NCBI GenBank assembly: GCA_000437515.1
Contig: FR898427.1
Coordinates: 17,666 to 31,771, forward strand
Source of the DNA: Acidiphilium sp. CAG:727
Lineage (GTDB): Bacteria > Bacillota > Clostridia > Christensenellales > Borkfalkiaceae
Direction: 5' to 3'
Length of the DNA stretch: 14,106 nt
Shown: positions 7,306 through 13,763 of the stretch, in pieces
Position numbering within the stretch: position 1 is the first letter of the stretch
Layout of the letters: the number at the start of each line of letters is the position of its first letter
Notes under the pieces: model-generated
Seen by the model: the letters and a program-made list of their open reading frames with translations, nothing else
The model's database searches: none
Told to the model about the DNA's origin: nothing
Position numbers and translations under genes: made by a program

Positions 7306-8163
7306 ATGAATTTATTTATTATCGGTAACGGATTTGACATTTCGCATGGACTTAGTACTGAATATAAAAATTTTAAGACATATTTATTTAATAAAGGTAA
7401 TTCCTCAAAATATAAGGTTGCCGGTTTAAGTTTATATAATTGTTTGTCGGATTTTTACAATATTAACGATGATGTATTTTGGAAATACTTTGAAGAATCA
7501 TTAGGTGAAGTTAATGAAGAAAATTTGATAGCACTGGTTAAGGCATATAAAGAACAGTTTACTGATATTTTTCGGGAAATAATTGCTAAAATGGGTGATG
7601 CGTTTGCAGAGTGGGTATTATACGAGGAGGAACAAAAAAATTTATCGTCGTTAAATAGAAAACCATTTTACAGTGATTTGTTCGGAAAAGATGATTTTTA
7701 CCTTTCATTTAACTATACAAAAACGCTTGAATCAATATATTCCATCAATGTAGACCGCATAAAATATATACACGGGCAAGCTATGAGGCATTATTTACAC
7801 AATCTCTTTTCTCTAAAAAATGATAGCAACATAATATTCGGACATGCAGAGAATATATCGACAAATAAGGGTATGAAGGAATTTTTGGAAATAACTGAAA
7901 AACCTGTTTCAAAAATTTGTGAGACATATTTTGATTTTCTCAAAGATAAGAGCATTGAGAATATCTATGTTTTTGGTCATTCTTACGGAAAGGTCGACTT
8001 GCCATATTTTTTCAAAATTGCGGATATTTGCCCTAAAGCCATTTGGCATTTATACTGGTTTAGCAAAGAAGATTTAACGTGTGCTAATAGTTTTTTGTCA
8101 AATCTACGAACAATAAAAAGTAACGCGGATATTGGTGAAATTCGTAAGTTAAAAGATATATAA
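7306..8163 (+). CDS. AbiH-family abortive infection protein
   Basis: The 285-residue protein matches the AbiH family of phage abortive infection proteins. Its N terminus MNLFIIGNGFDISHGLSTEY has the family's IGNGFDxxHGL signature. Later blocks also fit: SFNYTKTLE (134-142), HGQ (156-158), FGH (178-180) and VFGHSYGKVD (222-231). It has the expected length for a complete member and shows no signal peptide or membrane segment, so it should be cytoplasmic. The founding lactococcal AbiH protects against phages by abortive infection; its biochemical activity is not something I can state. The gene starts 6 bases after the stop of the TIR gene, implying co-transcription and probably coupled translation, since only a distant AAAGGTG (7288-7294) resembles a ribosome site. 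Its composition is AT-rich (19 G+C in bases 7321-7380), much lower than the genes before and after, which suggests acquisition by transfer. Confidence 0.88.
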   Translation: MNLFIIGNGFDISHGLSTEYKNFKTYLFNKGNSSKYKVAGLSLYNCLSDFYNINDDVFWKYFEESLGEVNEENLIALVKAYKEQFTDIFREIIAKMGDAFAEWVLYEEEQKNLSSLNRKPFYSDLFGKDDFYLSFNYTKTLESIYSINVDRIKYIHGQAMRHYLHNLFSLKNDSNIIFGHAENISTNKGMKEFLEITEKPVSKICETYFDFLKDKSIENIYVFGHSYGKVDLPYFFKIADICPKAIWHLYWFSKEDLTCANSFLSNLRTIKSNADIGEIRKLKDI

Positions 8164-8276
8164 TTTATATAGCGTTGTTTATTCGTGTGTTTTTGCTGAT
8201 TTTCGGGCGGGACGGTAAGAAAATATCAATTTTTCGGGCGATTTTGCAAAAACTCTCGTAAACACGCTCATTTTGC

Positions 8277-8305
8277 TTGAAAAAATCGGTAAAATGTAAT
8301 ACAAT
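8277..8305 (+). promoter_or_regulatory. ppdK promoter
   Basis: TTGAAA (8277-8282) and TACAAT (8300-8305) are separated by exactly 17 bases, an ideal sigma-A spacing. Transcription should begin near base 8312, giving a leader of about 53 bases. The rest of the 8164-8364 interval shows no gene and no terminator for abiH. It contains a TTTTCGGGCG motif twice (8200-8209 and 8231-8240), which may be chance. Confidence 0.7.
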
Positions 8306-8323
8306 ATCAAGCGGATAAAAATT

Positions 8324-8346
8324 AAAGGCGAAACTATACAGCCTTT
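8324..8346 (+). promoter_or_regulatory. Hairpin in the ppdK leader just before the ribosome site
   Basis: AAAGGC (8324-8329) pairs perfectly with GCCTTT (8341-8346) across an 11-base loop. Two further Ts follow, and the AGGAGG ribosome site starts at 8350. It could be a weak attenuator or a 5' stabilising hairpin that keeps the ribosome site exposed. The stem is only 6 bp, so a regulatory role is uncertain. Confidence 0.4.
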
Positions 8347-8364
8347 TTCAGGAGGAACTTTTTA

Positions 8365-11013
8365 ATGAAAAAGAAGAAGTACGTCTATCTGTTTACCGAA
8401 GGCAGCGCGAAAATGCGCGAACTTCTCGGCGGTAAGGGCGCGAACCTCGCGGAAATGACCAATATCGGTTTACCCGTTCCGCAGGGTTTCACTATTTCTA
8501 CCGAAGCCTGCACGCAGTACTACGAAGACGGCAAACAGATTAACGCCGATATTCAGGCGGAAATAATGGAAAACATCGAGAAGATGGAAAAAATCACCGG
8601 TAAAAAATTCGGCGATCTCGAAAACCCCCTTCTCGTTTCCGTCCGTTCGGGTGCGAGAGCGTCCATGCCCGGTATGATGGATACCATTCTTAACCTCGGC
8701 TTGAACGAAGAAGTAGTAGAAGTATTGTCGAAGAAGTCCGGCAACCCCAGATGGGCGTGGGACTGCTACAGAAGATTCATTCAGATGTTCTCCGACGTAG
8801 TTATGGAAGTCGGCAAGAAATATTTTGAAAAACTTATCGACGAAATGAAAGAGAAGAAAGGCGTTACGCTCGACGTAGAACTCAACGCAGACGACCTTAA
8901 AACTCTTGCAAATCAATTCAAGGCGGAATACAAAAAACAACTCGGCAGCGATTTCCCGTCCGACCCGAAGGTTCAACTTTTCGAAGCGATCAAAGCCGTA
9001 TTCAGAAGTTGGGACAACCCCAGAGCGAACATCTATCGTATGGACCACGACATCCCGTACAGTTGGGGTACCGCCGTCAACGTACAGATGATGGCGTTCG
9101 GCAACATGGGCGACGATTGCGGAACGGGCGTTGCGTTCACTCGTAACCCCGCTACCGGCGAAAAAGGACTTATGGGCGAATTCCTTACCAACGCGCAGGG
9201 CGAAGACGTCGTTGCGGGCGTAAGAACTCCTATGCCGATCGCTAAAATGGCGGAAGTATTCCCCGAAGTTTATAAACAGTTCCAGGACGTCTGCAAGGTT
9301 CTCGAAAACCACTATCGCGACATGCAGGATATGGAATTCACCGTTGAAAACAAAAAACTTTACATGCTTCAGACCCGTAACGGTAAGCGTACCGCGGCGG
9401 CGGCTATCAAGATCGCCTGCGACCTTATCGACGAAGGCATGATCACCGAACAGGAAGCACTTATGCAGATCGACGCCAAGTCGCTCGACATGCTCCTTCA
9501 CCCGACTTTCGACGTTAAAGACCTTAAAGACGCCGACAAGAACAACGTGGTAGGTAAGGGTATCGCCGCTTCTCCGGGCGCTGCCGCAGGTACGGTAGTG
9601 TTCACCGCCGAAGAGGCTGCCAAAGAAGGCAAAGCCGGCAAGAAAGTTATTCTCGTAAGACTCGAAACTTCGCCCGAAGACATCGAAGGCATGAAGTACG
9701 CGCAAGGTATTCTGACCGTCAGAGGCGGACAAACTTCCCACGCGGCGGTCGTTGCGAGAGGTATGGGTACTTGCTGCGTTTCCGGTTGCGGCGACATCAA
9801 GATGCACGAAGAAGAGAAGTATTTCGAACTCGCGGGCAAGACTTTCCGCGAAGGCAGCGAACTTTCTCTCGACGGCTCGACCGGACACATTTACGACAGA
9901 ATCATCAAGACCGTTCCCGCGGATCCGAACAGCGGTTATTTCGGCAGAATCATGAAACTTGCCGATAAGTATAAGGCGCTCGGCGTAAGGGCGAACGCGG
10001 ATACCCCTGCGGACGCCGAAAGAGCGGAACAACTCGGCGCGACCGGTATCGGTCTTTGCCGTACCGAACACATGTTCTTCGGACCGGGCAGAATCGATAA
10101 ATTCCGCGAAATGATCTGCTCCGAAACGGTTGAAGAAAGAGTTGCGGCTCTCGATAAGATCGAGCCCATGCAGCAAGCCGACTTCGAAGGCTTGATGGAA
10201 GCGTTGAAGGGCATGCCCGTTACTATTCGTTTCCTCGATCCGCCGCTTCACGAATTCGTTCCTACCGAAGAAGCCGATATAAAACTTCTTGCGAAGTCGA
10301 CCGGTAAGACGGTTAAACAGATTAAGGAAATCTGCGATTCGCTTCACGAATTCAACCCGATGATGGGTCACAGAGGCTGCCGTCTTGCGGTTACCTATCC
10401 CGAAATCGCGGTTATGCAGACGAAAGCGGTCATTAAGGCTGCTATCGCCGTTCAGAAACGTCATCCCGACTGGAAAGTCGTTCCCGAAATCATGATTCCG
10501 CTCGTAGGCGAAGTCAAAGAACTTGCGTTCTGCAAGAAGACGGTAGTCGCCACCGCCGATGCGGTTATCAAAGAAGCGGGCGTAAACCTTAAATACGAAG
10601 TCGGTACGATGATCGAAATTCCGAGAGCGGCTCTTACCGCAGACGAAATCGCCAAAGAAGCCGAATTCTTCTGCTTCGGTACCAACGACTTGACGCAAAT
10701 GACCTTTGGTTTCTCGCGTGACGACGCAGGCAAGTTCCTTCCCTCGTACTACAACGCGAAGATTTACGAAAGCGACCCGTTCGCTCGTCTTGACACGGTC
10801 GGCGTAGGCAAACTTATGGATATGGCGGTTAAACTCGGACACGCTACCCGTAAAGACCTTCACTGCGGTATCTGCGGCGAACACGGCGGCGATCCTTCGA
10901 GTATCGAATTCTGCCACGCTATCGGCCTTAACTACGTATCCTGCTCGCCGTTCAGAGTTCCGATCGCGCGTCTTGCCGCGGCTCAGGCTAACATCAAGAC
11001 CCCGAGAAAGTAA
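8365..11013 (+). CDS. ppdK: Pyruvate, phosphate dikinase
   Basis: This 882-residue enzyme interconverts pyruvate, ATP and phosphate with phosphoenolpyruvate, AMP and pyrophosphate in the cytoplasm. In clostridia it commonly serves glycolysis or PEP synthesis with a pyrophosphate economy. Its length matches the roughly 874-residue Clostridium symbiosum enzyme. The N-terminal nucleotide-binding region (about 1-340) starts with FTEGSAKMRELLGGKGANLAEM. The swivelling phosphohistidine domain carries GGQTSHAAVVARG with the phosphorylated histidine at 459. The C-terminal PEP/pyruvate barrel holds R566 (GLCRTEHMF), R622 (IRFLDPP) and the catalytic C837 in GICGEHGGDPSS. All expected active-site residues are present. 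AGGAGG (8350-8355) lies 9 bases before the ATG. Codon use is strongly biased and GC-rich (35 of 60 bases G or C at 9121-9180), consistent with high expression. It is flanked by its own promoter and terminator, so it is monocistronic. Confidence 0.98.
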   Translation: MKKKKYVYLFTEGSAKMRELLGGKGANLAEMTNIGLPVPQGFTISTEACTQYYEDGKQINADIQAEIMENIEKMEKITGKKFGDLENPLLVSVRSGARASMPGMMDTILNLGLNEEVVEVLSKKSGNPRWAWDCYRRFIQMFSDVVMEVGKKYFEKLIDEMKEKKGVTLDVELNADDLKTLANQFKAEYKKQLGSDFPSDPKVQLFEAIKAVFRSWDNPRANIYRMDHDIPYSWGTAVNVQMMAFGNMGDDCGTGVAFTRNPATGEKGLMGEFLTNAQGEDVVAGVRTPMPIAKMAEVFPEVYKQFQDVCKVLENHYRDMQDMEFTVENKKLYMLQTRNGKRTAAAAIKIACDLIDEGMITEQEALMQIDAKSLDMLLHPTFDVKDLKDADKNNVVGKGIAASPGAAAGTVVFTAEEAAKEGKAGKKVILVRLETSPEDIEGMKYAQGILTVRGGQTSHAAVVARGMGTCCVSGCGDIKMHEEEKYFELAGKTFREGSELSLDGSTGHIYDRIIKTVPADPNSGYFGRIMKLADKYKALGVRANADTPADAERAEQLGATGIGLCRTEHMFFGPGRIDKFREMICSETVEERVAALDKIEPMQQADFEGLMEALKGMPVTIRFLDPPLHEFVPTEEADIKLLAKSTGKTVKQIKEICDSLHEFNPMMGHRGCRLAVTYPEIAVMQTKAVIKAAIAVQKRHPDWKVVPEIMIPLVGEVKELAFCKKTVVATADAVIKEAGVNLKYEVGTMIEIPRAALTADEIAKEAEFFCFGTNDLTQMTFGFSRDDAGKFLPSYYNAKIYESDPFARLDTVGVGKLMDMAVKLGHATRKDLHCGICGEHGGDPSSIEFCHAIGLNYVSCSPFRVPIARLAAAQANIKTPRK

Positions 11014-11035
11014 GTCAAAAATAAACCAAAATATT

Positions 11036-11071
11036 ATGCGGACGCTTTTTATAAAAGCGTCCGCATTTTTT
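11036..11071 (+). terminator. Intrinsic terminator of ppdK
   Basis: TGCGGACGCTTTT (11037-11049) pairs perfectly with AAAAGCGTCCGCA (11053-11065) over a 3-base loop. An outer A-T pair extends the stem, and six Ts follow (11066-11071). It begins 23 bases after the ppdK stop. This is a textbook Rho-independent terminator. Confidence 0.95.
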
Positions 11072-11141
11072 AGCGTTAGAGTAACGTGGCAAATAAATCG
11101 TTAAATTTTTTGCGTCGTGGCGTATATTTTTGTGAGATATA

Positions 11142-11191
11142 CCGATTTTATTCCTTTTTTCGAGAAGATGATATCCGATTTTATTCCTTTT
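11142..11191. repeat. Pair of 17-bp direct repeats upstream of the RNase III-like gene
   Basis: CCGATTTTATTCCTTTT occurs at 11142-11158 and again at 11175-11191, 33 bases apart start to start, about three turns of the DNA helix. Both copies lie upstream of the promoter at 11246. A looser relative, CGATTTATTTCCTTTT (12712-12727), lies after the small gene downstream of the RNase III-like gene. They could be paired protein-binding sites, or traces of duplication at the edges of an inserted segment. The surrounding bases 11072-11245 are AT-rich and hold no gene. Confidence 0.6.
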
Positions 11192-11245
11192 GGGTTTACA
11201 AAAAGAAAAAATGACGTTAGGATATAATATTTTTTCTCAAATTCC

Positions 11246-11274
11246 TTGACAATTAAATTAAAATTTGATACGAT
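11246..11274 (+). promoter_or_regulatory. Promoter of the RNase III-like operon
   Basis: A perfect TTGACA (11246-11251) is followed after 17 bases by TACGAT (11269-11274). Transcription should begin at about 11281, which is also the first base of a 10-bp stem in the leader. The predicted leader to the GTG start is about 207 nt, far longer than needed for translation. Confidence 0.65.
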
Positions 11275-11280
11275 GTTGTT

Positions 11281-11444
11281 GCAAAGGATACTTAACTTAC
11301 GTTGTATGTATTTTGTTTAATACACTTTTTATTTAGACGTAAATAAAATTTGTGATAAGCCAAATATATAAAATTTAATTTACGTATTGTTTGCTCGCGA
11401 GGGATAAGTCTATCATTTTTGCGAGCTGTTTTTATATCCTTTGC
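11281..11444 (+). promoter_or_regulatory. Structured RNA leader, candidate riboswitch/attenuator aptamer
   Basis: GCAAAGGATA (11281-11290) is perfectly complementary to TATCCTTTGC (11435-11444), forming a 10-bp closing stem P1 that starts at the predicted transcription start. Inside it three hairpins can form. P2 is TGTATT (11307-11312) with AATACA (11319-11324). P3 is 11337-11350 with 11372-11385, 14 positions with one A-A mismatch. P4 is GCTCGC (11393-11398) with GCGAGC (11421-11426), capped by GATA/TATC (11403-11406 with 11411-11414). Together they make a multi-branch junction. The 3' strand of P1 can alternatively pair downstream to form a terminator. I recognise no known riboswitch class and no T-box sequence. 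The pairings are read directly; the regulatory function is inference. Confidence 0.6.
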
Positions 11445-11472
11445 GAAAATAAAAGCAAGGGATTTTTCTTTT
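11436..11472 (+). terminator. Conditional terminator competing with the leader's closing stem
   Basis: ATCCTTTGC (11436-11444) can pair with GCAAGGGAT (11455-11463), 9 bp including one G-U, over the loop GAAAATAAAA. It is followed by TTTTCTTTT (11464-11472). The left arm is the same segment that closes the leader structure with 11281-11290, so the two folds exclude each other. The ribosome site GAAGGAG begins only 4 bases beyond the T-rich run. When this hairpin forms, transcription should stop before the RNase III-like gene. Confidence 0.6.
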
Positions 11473-11487
11473 CCCGAAGGAGTAAGC

Positions 11488-12459
11488 GTGTTAAAAAAAG
11501 AAGCATTAGAAACAATTGAGCAAACAATCGGATATCGATTCAAAGATAAACAATTGATATCGCAAGCATTTACAAGATCTTCATATCATTACGAGCACCC
11601 GCAAGAACAAAGCAACGAGGTAATGGAATTCGTTGGTGATTCTGTTTTATCTTTAATTGTTGTAGATAAATTACTCGACAGGTATTCGGGCAAAGACGAT
11701 AGTGGGCTATATAGTAGTCTTGACGAGGGTGATTTTTCATCAATACGTAGTTTTATGGTTAATAAGAATTTCCTGGCAAAAAAGATGAGAAAACTCGATT
11801 TGCATCGATTTTTGAGGGTAAGCATAGGCGACGAAAAGCAAGGCGTAGATAACAGCATTTCTGTTTTAGAAGATTTGTTTGAAAGTATTGTCGGGGCAAT
11901 TTATATTGACACCGAAAGAAATTTACGTAAGACGAGAGATATAGTTTTACCGTTATTGGAATTTGATTTCGAATTGGACGAATACGATGGAAAAGTCAAA
12001 ATCAGTTATAAAAATTTAGTTCAGGAATGGTGTGATAAATACGGGTATGAGAAACCGATGTATAAAACCTACCAAACTGCCGACGGGTTTGTTTCTACAT
12101 GTTACGTCAACGAACGAAACGTTAAGGGGGAAGGACGAGGCTATAACGGTAAAACCGCTGAAAAAAGGGCTGCCGAGATCGTATTTTTACAATTGGAAGA
12201 TATAGAATCTTCATTTGCAAATATCGAGATTTCATTTGAAAACGCAATCAATATGCTGCAAGAGTTTTGCCAGAACAAAGATATACCTAAACCGGAATAT
12301 AAGACGATAAATGATATTATATTCGACGACAACAGTCATGAGTTTACGGTTCGCTGTATTCTTAACGGAAAGTATACGGAAGGAAAAGGCGATAGGGTAA
12401 AAGATGCTAAAAAGGAATCTGCATATAATATGCTCGATTCCTTGGGGTTGATAAAATAA
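11488..12459 (+). CDS. RNase III-like protein with two dsRNA-binding domains
   Basis: The GTG at 11488 is preferred because AAGGAG (11477-11482) lies 5 bases upstream; an in-frame TTG at 11419 lies within the structured leader. The 323-residue product begins with an RNase III domain (about 10-152). It contains the signature SNEVMEFVGDS with E44, E47 and D51, and a second acidic motif EDLFESIVGAIYID with D129 and E132. All four metal-binding acidic positions of the family appear intact. Two dsRNA-binding domains follow, at about 172-235 (ending KTAEKRAAEIVFLQL) and about 251-322 (ending in AKKESAYNMLDSLGL). Bacterial RNase III normally has one such domain and about 225-250 residues. This is therefore probably an accessory enzyme that cuts double-stranded RNA, with the housekeeping copy elsewhere. 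The gene is AT-rich and co-transcribed with the small gene 12 bases downstream. Confidence 0.85.
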   Translation: MLKKEALETIEQTIGYRFKDKQLISQAFTRSSYHYEHPQEQSNEVMEFVGDSVLSLIVVDKLLDRYSGKDDSGLYSSLDEGDFSSIRSFMVNKNFLAKKMRKLDLHRFLRVSIGDEKQGVDNSISVLEDLFESIVGAIYIDTERNLRKTRDIVLPLLEFDFELDEYDGKVKISYKNLVQEWCDKYGYEKPMYKTYQTADGFVSTCYVNERNVKGEGRGYNGKTAEKRAAEIVFLQLEDIESSFANIEISFENAINMLQEFCQNKDIPKPEYKTINDIIFDDNSHEFTVRCILNGKYTEGKGDRVKDAKKESAYNMLDSLGLIK

Positions 12460-12471
12460 GGGGGATAAAAA

Positions 12472-12684
12472 ATGAGTAAAAAAGTATCGTGCTATACGCA
12501 TAGTCAAAGAGAGTTAGATAATTACGCTAATCAACATAATCCTAATAATAAAGCGTATTGGGCTAATCACGATAACCATTCGAATCAATGTAATCCGAAT
12601 AATTACGAGTATTGGCATAGCAGAGAGAAAGATGAAGAATATAATACAGCCGGGCAATTTTATGATAAAACCATAGATTTATAA
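12472..12684 (+). CDS. Small NPNN-repeat protein of unknown function
   Basis: This 70-residue hydrophilic protein begins 12 bases after the RNase III-like gene. AAGGGGG (12458-12464) lies 7 bases before its ATG, so translation is well supported. It contains two tandem units of about 17 residues, NQHNPNNKAYWANHDNH and NQCNPNNYEYWHSREKD, sharing NQxNPNNxxYW. Asparagine is very abundant, there is no membrane segment or signal peptide, and there are two cysteines. I do not recognise a characterised family; short proteins with NPNN repeats seem to occur in gut bacteria, but no function comes to mind. Co-transcription with a double-stranded-RNA endonuclease suggests a partner or regulator. That is inference only. 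Confidence 0.7.
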   Translation: MSKKVSCYTHSQRELDNYANQHNPNNKAYWANHDNHSNQCNPNNYEYWHSREKDEEYNTAGQFYDKTIDL

Positions 12685-12791
12685 TTACATTCCTTTGCTA
12701 TTGCTACGCTGCGATTTATTTCCTTTTGTAGGATGAAAATATCGTATTCTAATTTCGTTTGTGATAAAACAATCGAGAATGTAAAAAAAAT

Positions 12792-12818
12792 TAACTATGA
12801 CCGATATTGTCATAGTTA
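12792..12818. promoter_or_regulatory. Perfect 10-bp palindrome in the gap before the 267-residue gene
   Basis: TAACTATGAC (12792-12801) and GTCATAGTTA (12809-12818) form a perfect inverted repeat with a 7-base centre. A possible promoter, TTGTGA (12759-12764) and TAAAAA (12782-12787) with a 17-base spacer, would start transcription within it, so it could be an operator or a 5' hairpin. The A run before it (12783-12790) would be a T run on the minus strand, but no minus-strand gene is present that would need a terminator. The rest of 12685-12896 shows nothing else clear. Confidence 0.5.
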
Positions 12819-12888
12819 GTACGTTAAAATTATTCGGCGAATAGAGTTGGCGATAATTAAAGGTATAACGAAAACGTCGGGAGATAGA

Positions 12889-12909
12889 ATGGCAATATGC
12901 AAAAGATAG
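12889..12909 (+). CDS. Possible six-codon leader ORF (MAICKR) overlapping the next start
   Basis: ATG at 12889 opens a six-codon frame ending with TAG at 12907-12909. GGGAG (12879-12883) is 5 bases upstream of it. The ATG of the 267-residue gene (12897) lies inside this frame, 13 bases from the same ribosome site. The micro-frame could deliver ribosomes to the main start by termination-reinitiation. It may also be chance. Confidence 0.2.
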   Translation: MAICKR

Positions 12910-13700
12910 TTATCGATAAAAATTTTATTAAAAAATATGAATCCGTTACGGTTATGCTTGAAAATTGCGAGTGTTATAAGATTTCAACGAATGATATAAT
13001 CGACGTTTATTGCGAATCGGAGTTAATCGATAAGCATAACAGAGAATACCGTACGAATGACGGATTTTTGAAAATCGCTGCAAGAGCATCGCAAACGAAA
13101 GAGTGTTCTCTTTTACATAATTCTCTAAGCGGACCGCAGCGCGGGCAAGGGTTGAGAGCGCGTCTGGAAGCTTGTGGCGGTGGCGCGGATATGACGTCGT
13201 TTTCGTTAAACGGCAAAAATGGCGACATGGATATTTACGTGCCGTATAATCCGTTGGAAGATATTATTCACGGTTGCGAGATAGAGTTGTCCGATTGCCC
13301 GTCTTTTGAGGTCGACGACAAAGGCAATATGATTATAGCCTTCGGGAAGAGTTCTAAACAGCCTGTGCGTACGGATAATAACTATGCCGATTTGATTACT
13401 GGCTGGAAAGCCGCTTTCGGTGAGTTTTCGCCGAAGATTTTGAAGGTAAACGTCCAATCGATAGGAACGTTCGGAATAAGTGAAAAGACACTTAAGGTTT
13501 CGTTTAAGATCCGCAATAAATTTTCTAAAAAAGGGTTTGCGGAATTGACGTTTACGGATTGCGAAAACGTTTCGGTCGATACGTGCTTTCCGAGCGACGG
13601 AAAGTGTGAAATCGTTATGTCAAGAATGGCAAACGGGCGTATATACGTCGGTTTTGTCGGGTTAGAGATGGATTTTTTCTGCGCTTCCGTTTCTCTGTAA
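12897..13700 (+). CDS. Cysteine-rich protein of unknown function (267 residues)
   Basis: I do not recognise this protein. It has 11 cysteines (24, 26, 39, 70, 93, 127, 134, 222, 230, 237, 262) without a standard zinc-ribbon pattern, apart from a CEC at 24-26. A Gly/Arg-rich stretch (about 78-97, around GPQRGQGLRARL) is locally GC-rich. The C-terminal half alternates hydrophobic and polar residues, as in a beta-rich fold. No signal peptide or membrane segment is visible, so it is likely cytoplasmic, where free cysteines are tolerated. The start is not well supported: GGGAG at 12879-12883 is 13 bases away and better placed for an ATG at 12889 in another frame. The reading frame is long and its codon use resembles other genes here, so it is probably real. 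It is separated from the RNase III-like operon by 212 bases. Confidence 0.65.
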   Translation: MQKIVIDKNFIKKYESVTVMLENCECYKISTNDIIDVYCESELIDKHNREYRTNDGFLKIAARASQTKECSLLHNSLSGPQRGQGLRARLEACGGGADMTSFSLNGKNGDMDIYVPYNPLEDIIHGCEIELSDCPSFEVDDKGNMIIAFGKSSKQPVRTDNNYADLITGWKAAFGEFSPKILKVNVQSIGTFGISEKTLKVSFKIRNKFSKKGFAELTFTDCENVSVDTCFPSDGKCEIVMSRMANGRIYVGFVGLEMDFFCASVSL

Positions 13701-13763
13701 CGCTATATATTTTCGATTAAAGAGGCGGTATCGTATTAAATATTACTACTTTGAGATAAACGT

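Noticed and set aside
8164..8364. A terminator after abiH
   Set aside because: No stem followed by a T run was found. The only hairpin (8324-8346) lies in the ppdK leader downstream of its promoter.
8470..10917. An 815-codon open frame on the minus strand opposite ppdK
   Set aside because: It lies wholly within ppdK and is explained by the strong codon bias of that gene. Its product is rich in Phe, Arg and His and resembles no known protein.
11281..11472. T-box leader
   Set aside because: The switch-like layout is similar, but the conserved T-box antiterminator sequence (TGGNACC) is absent and the downstream gene is not an aminoacyl-tRNA synthetase or amino-acid gene.
11419..11487. TTG start adding 23 residues to the RNase III-like protein
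   Set aside because: It falls in the structured leader and terminator and has no ribosome site. The added residues precede the normal start of the RNase III fold, and GTG at 11488 has AAGGAG upstream.
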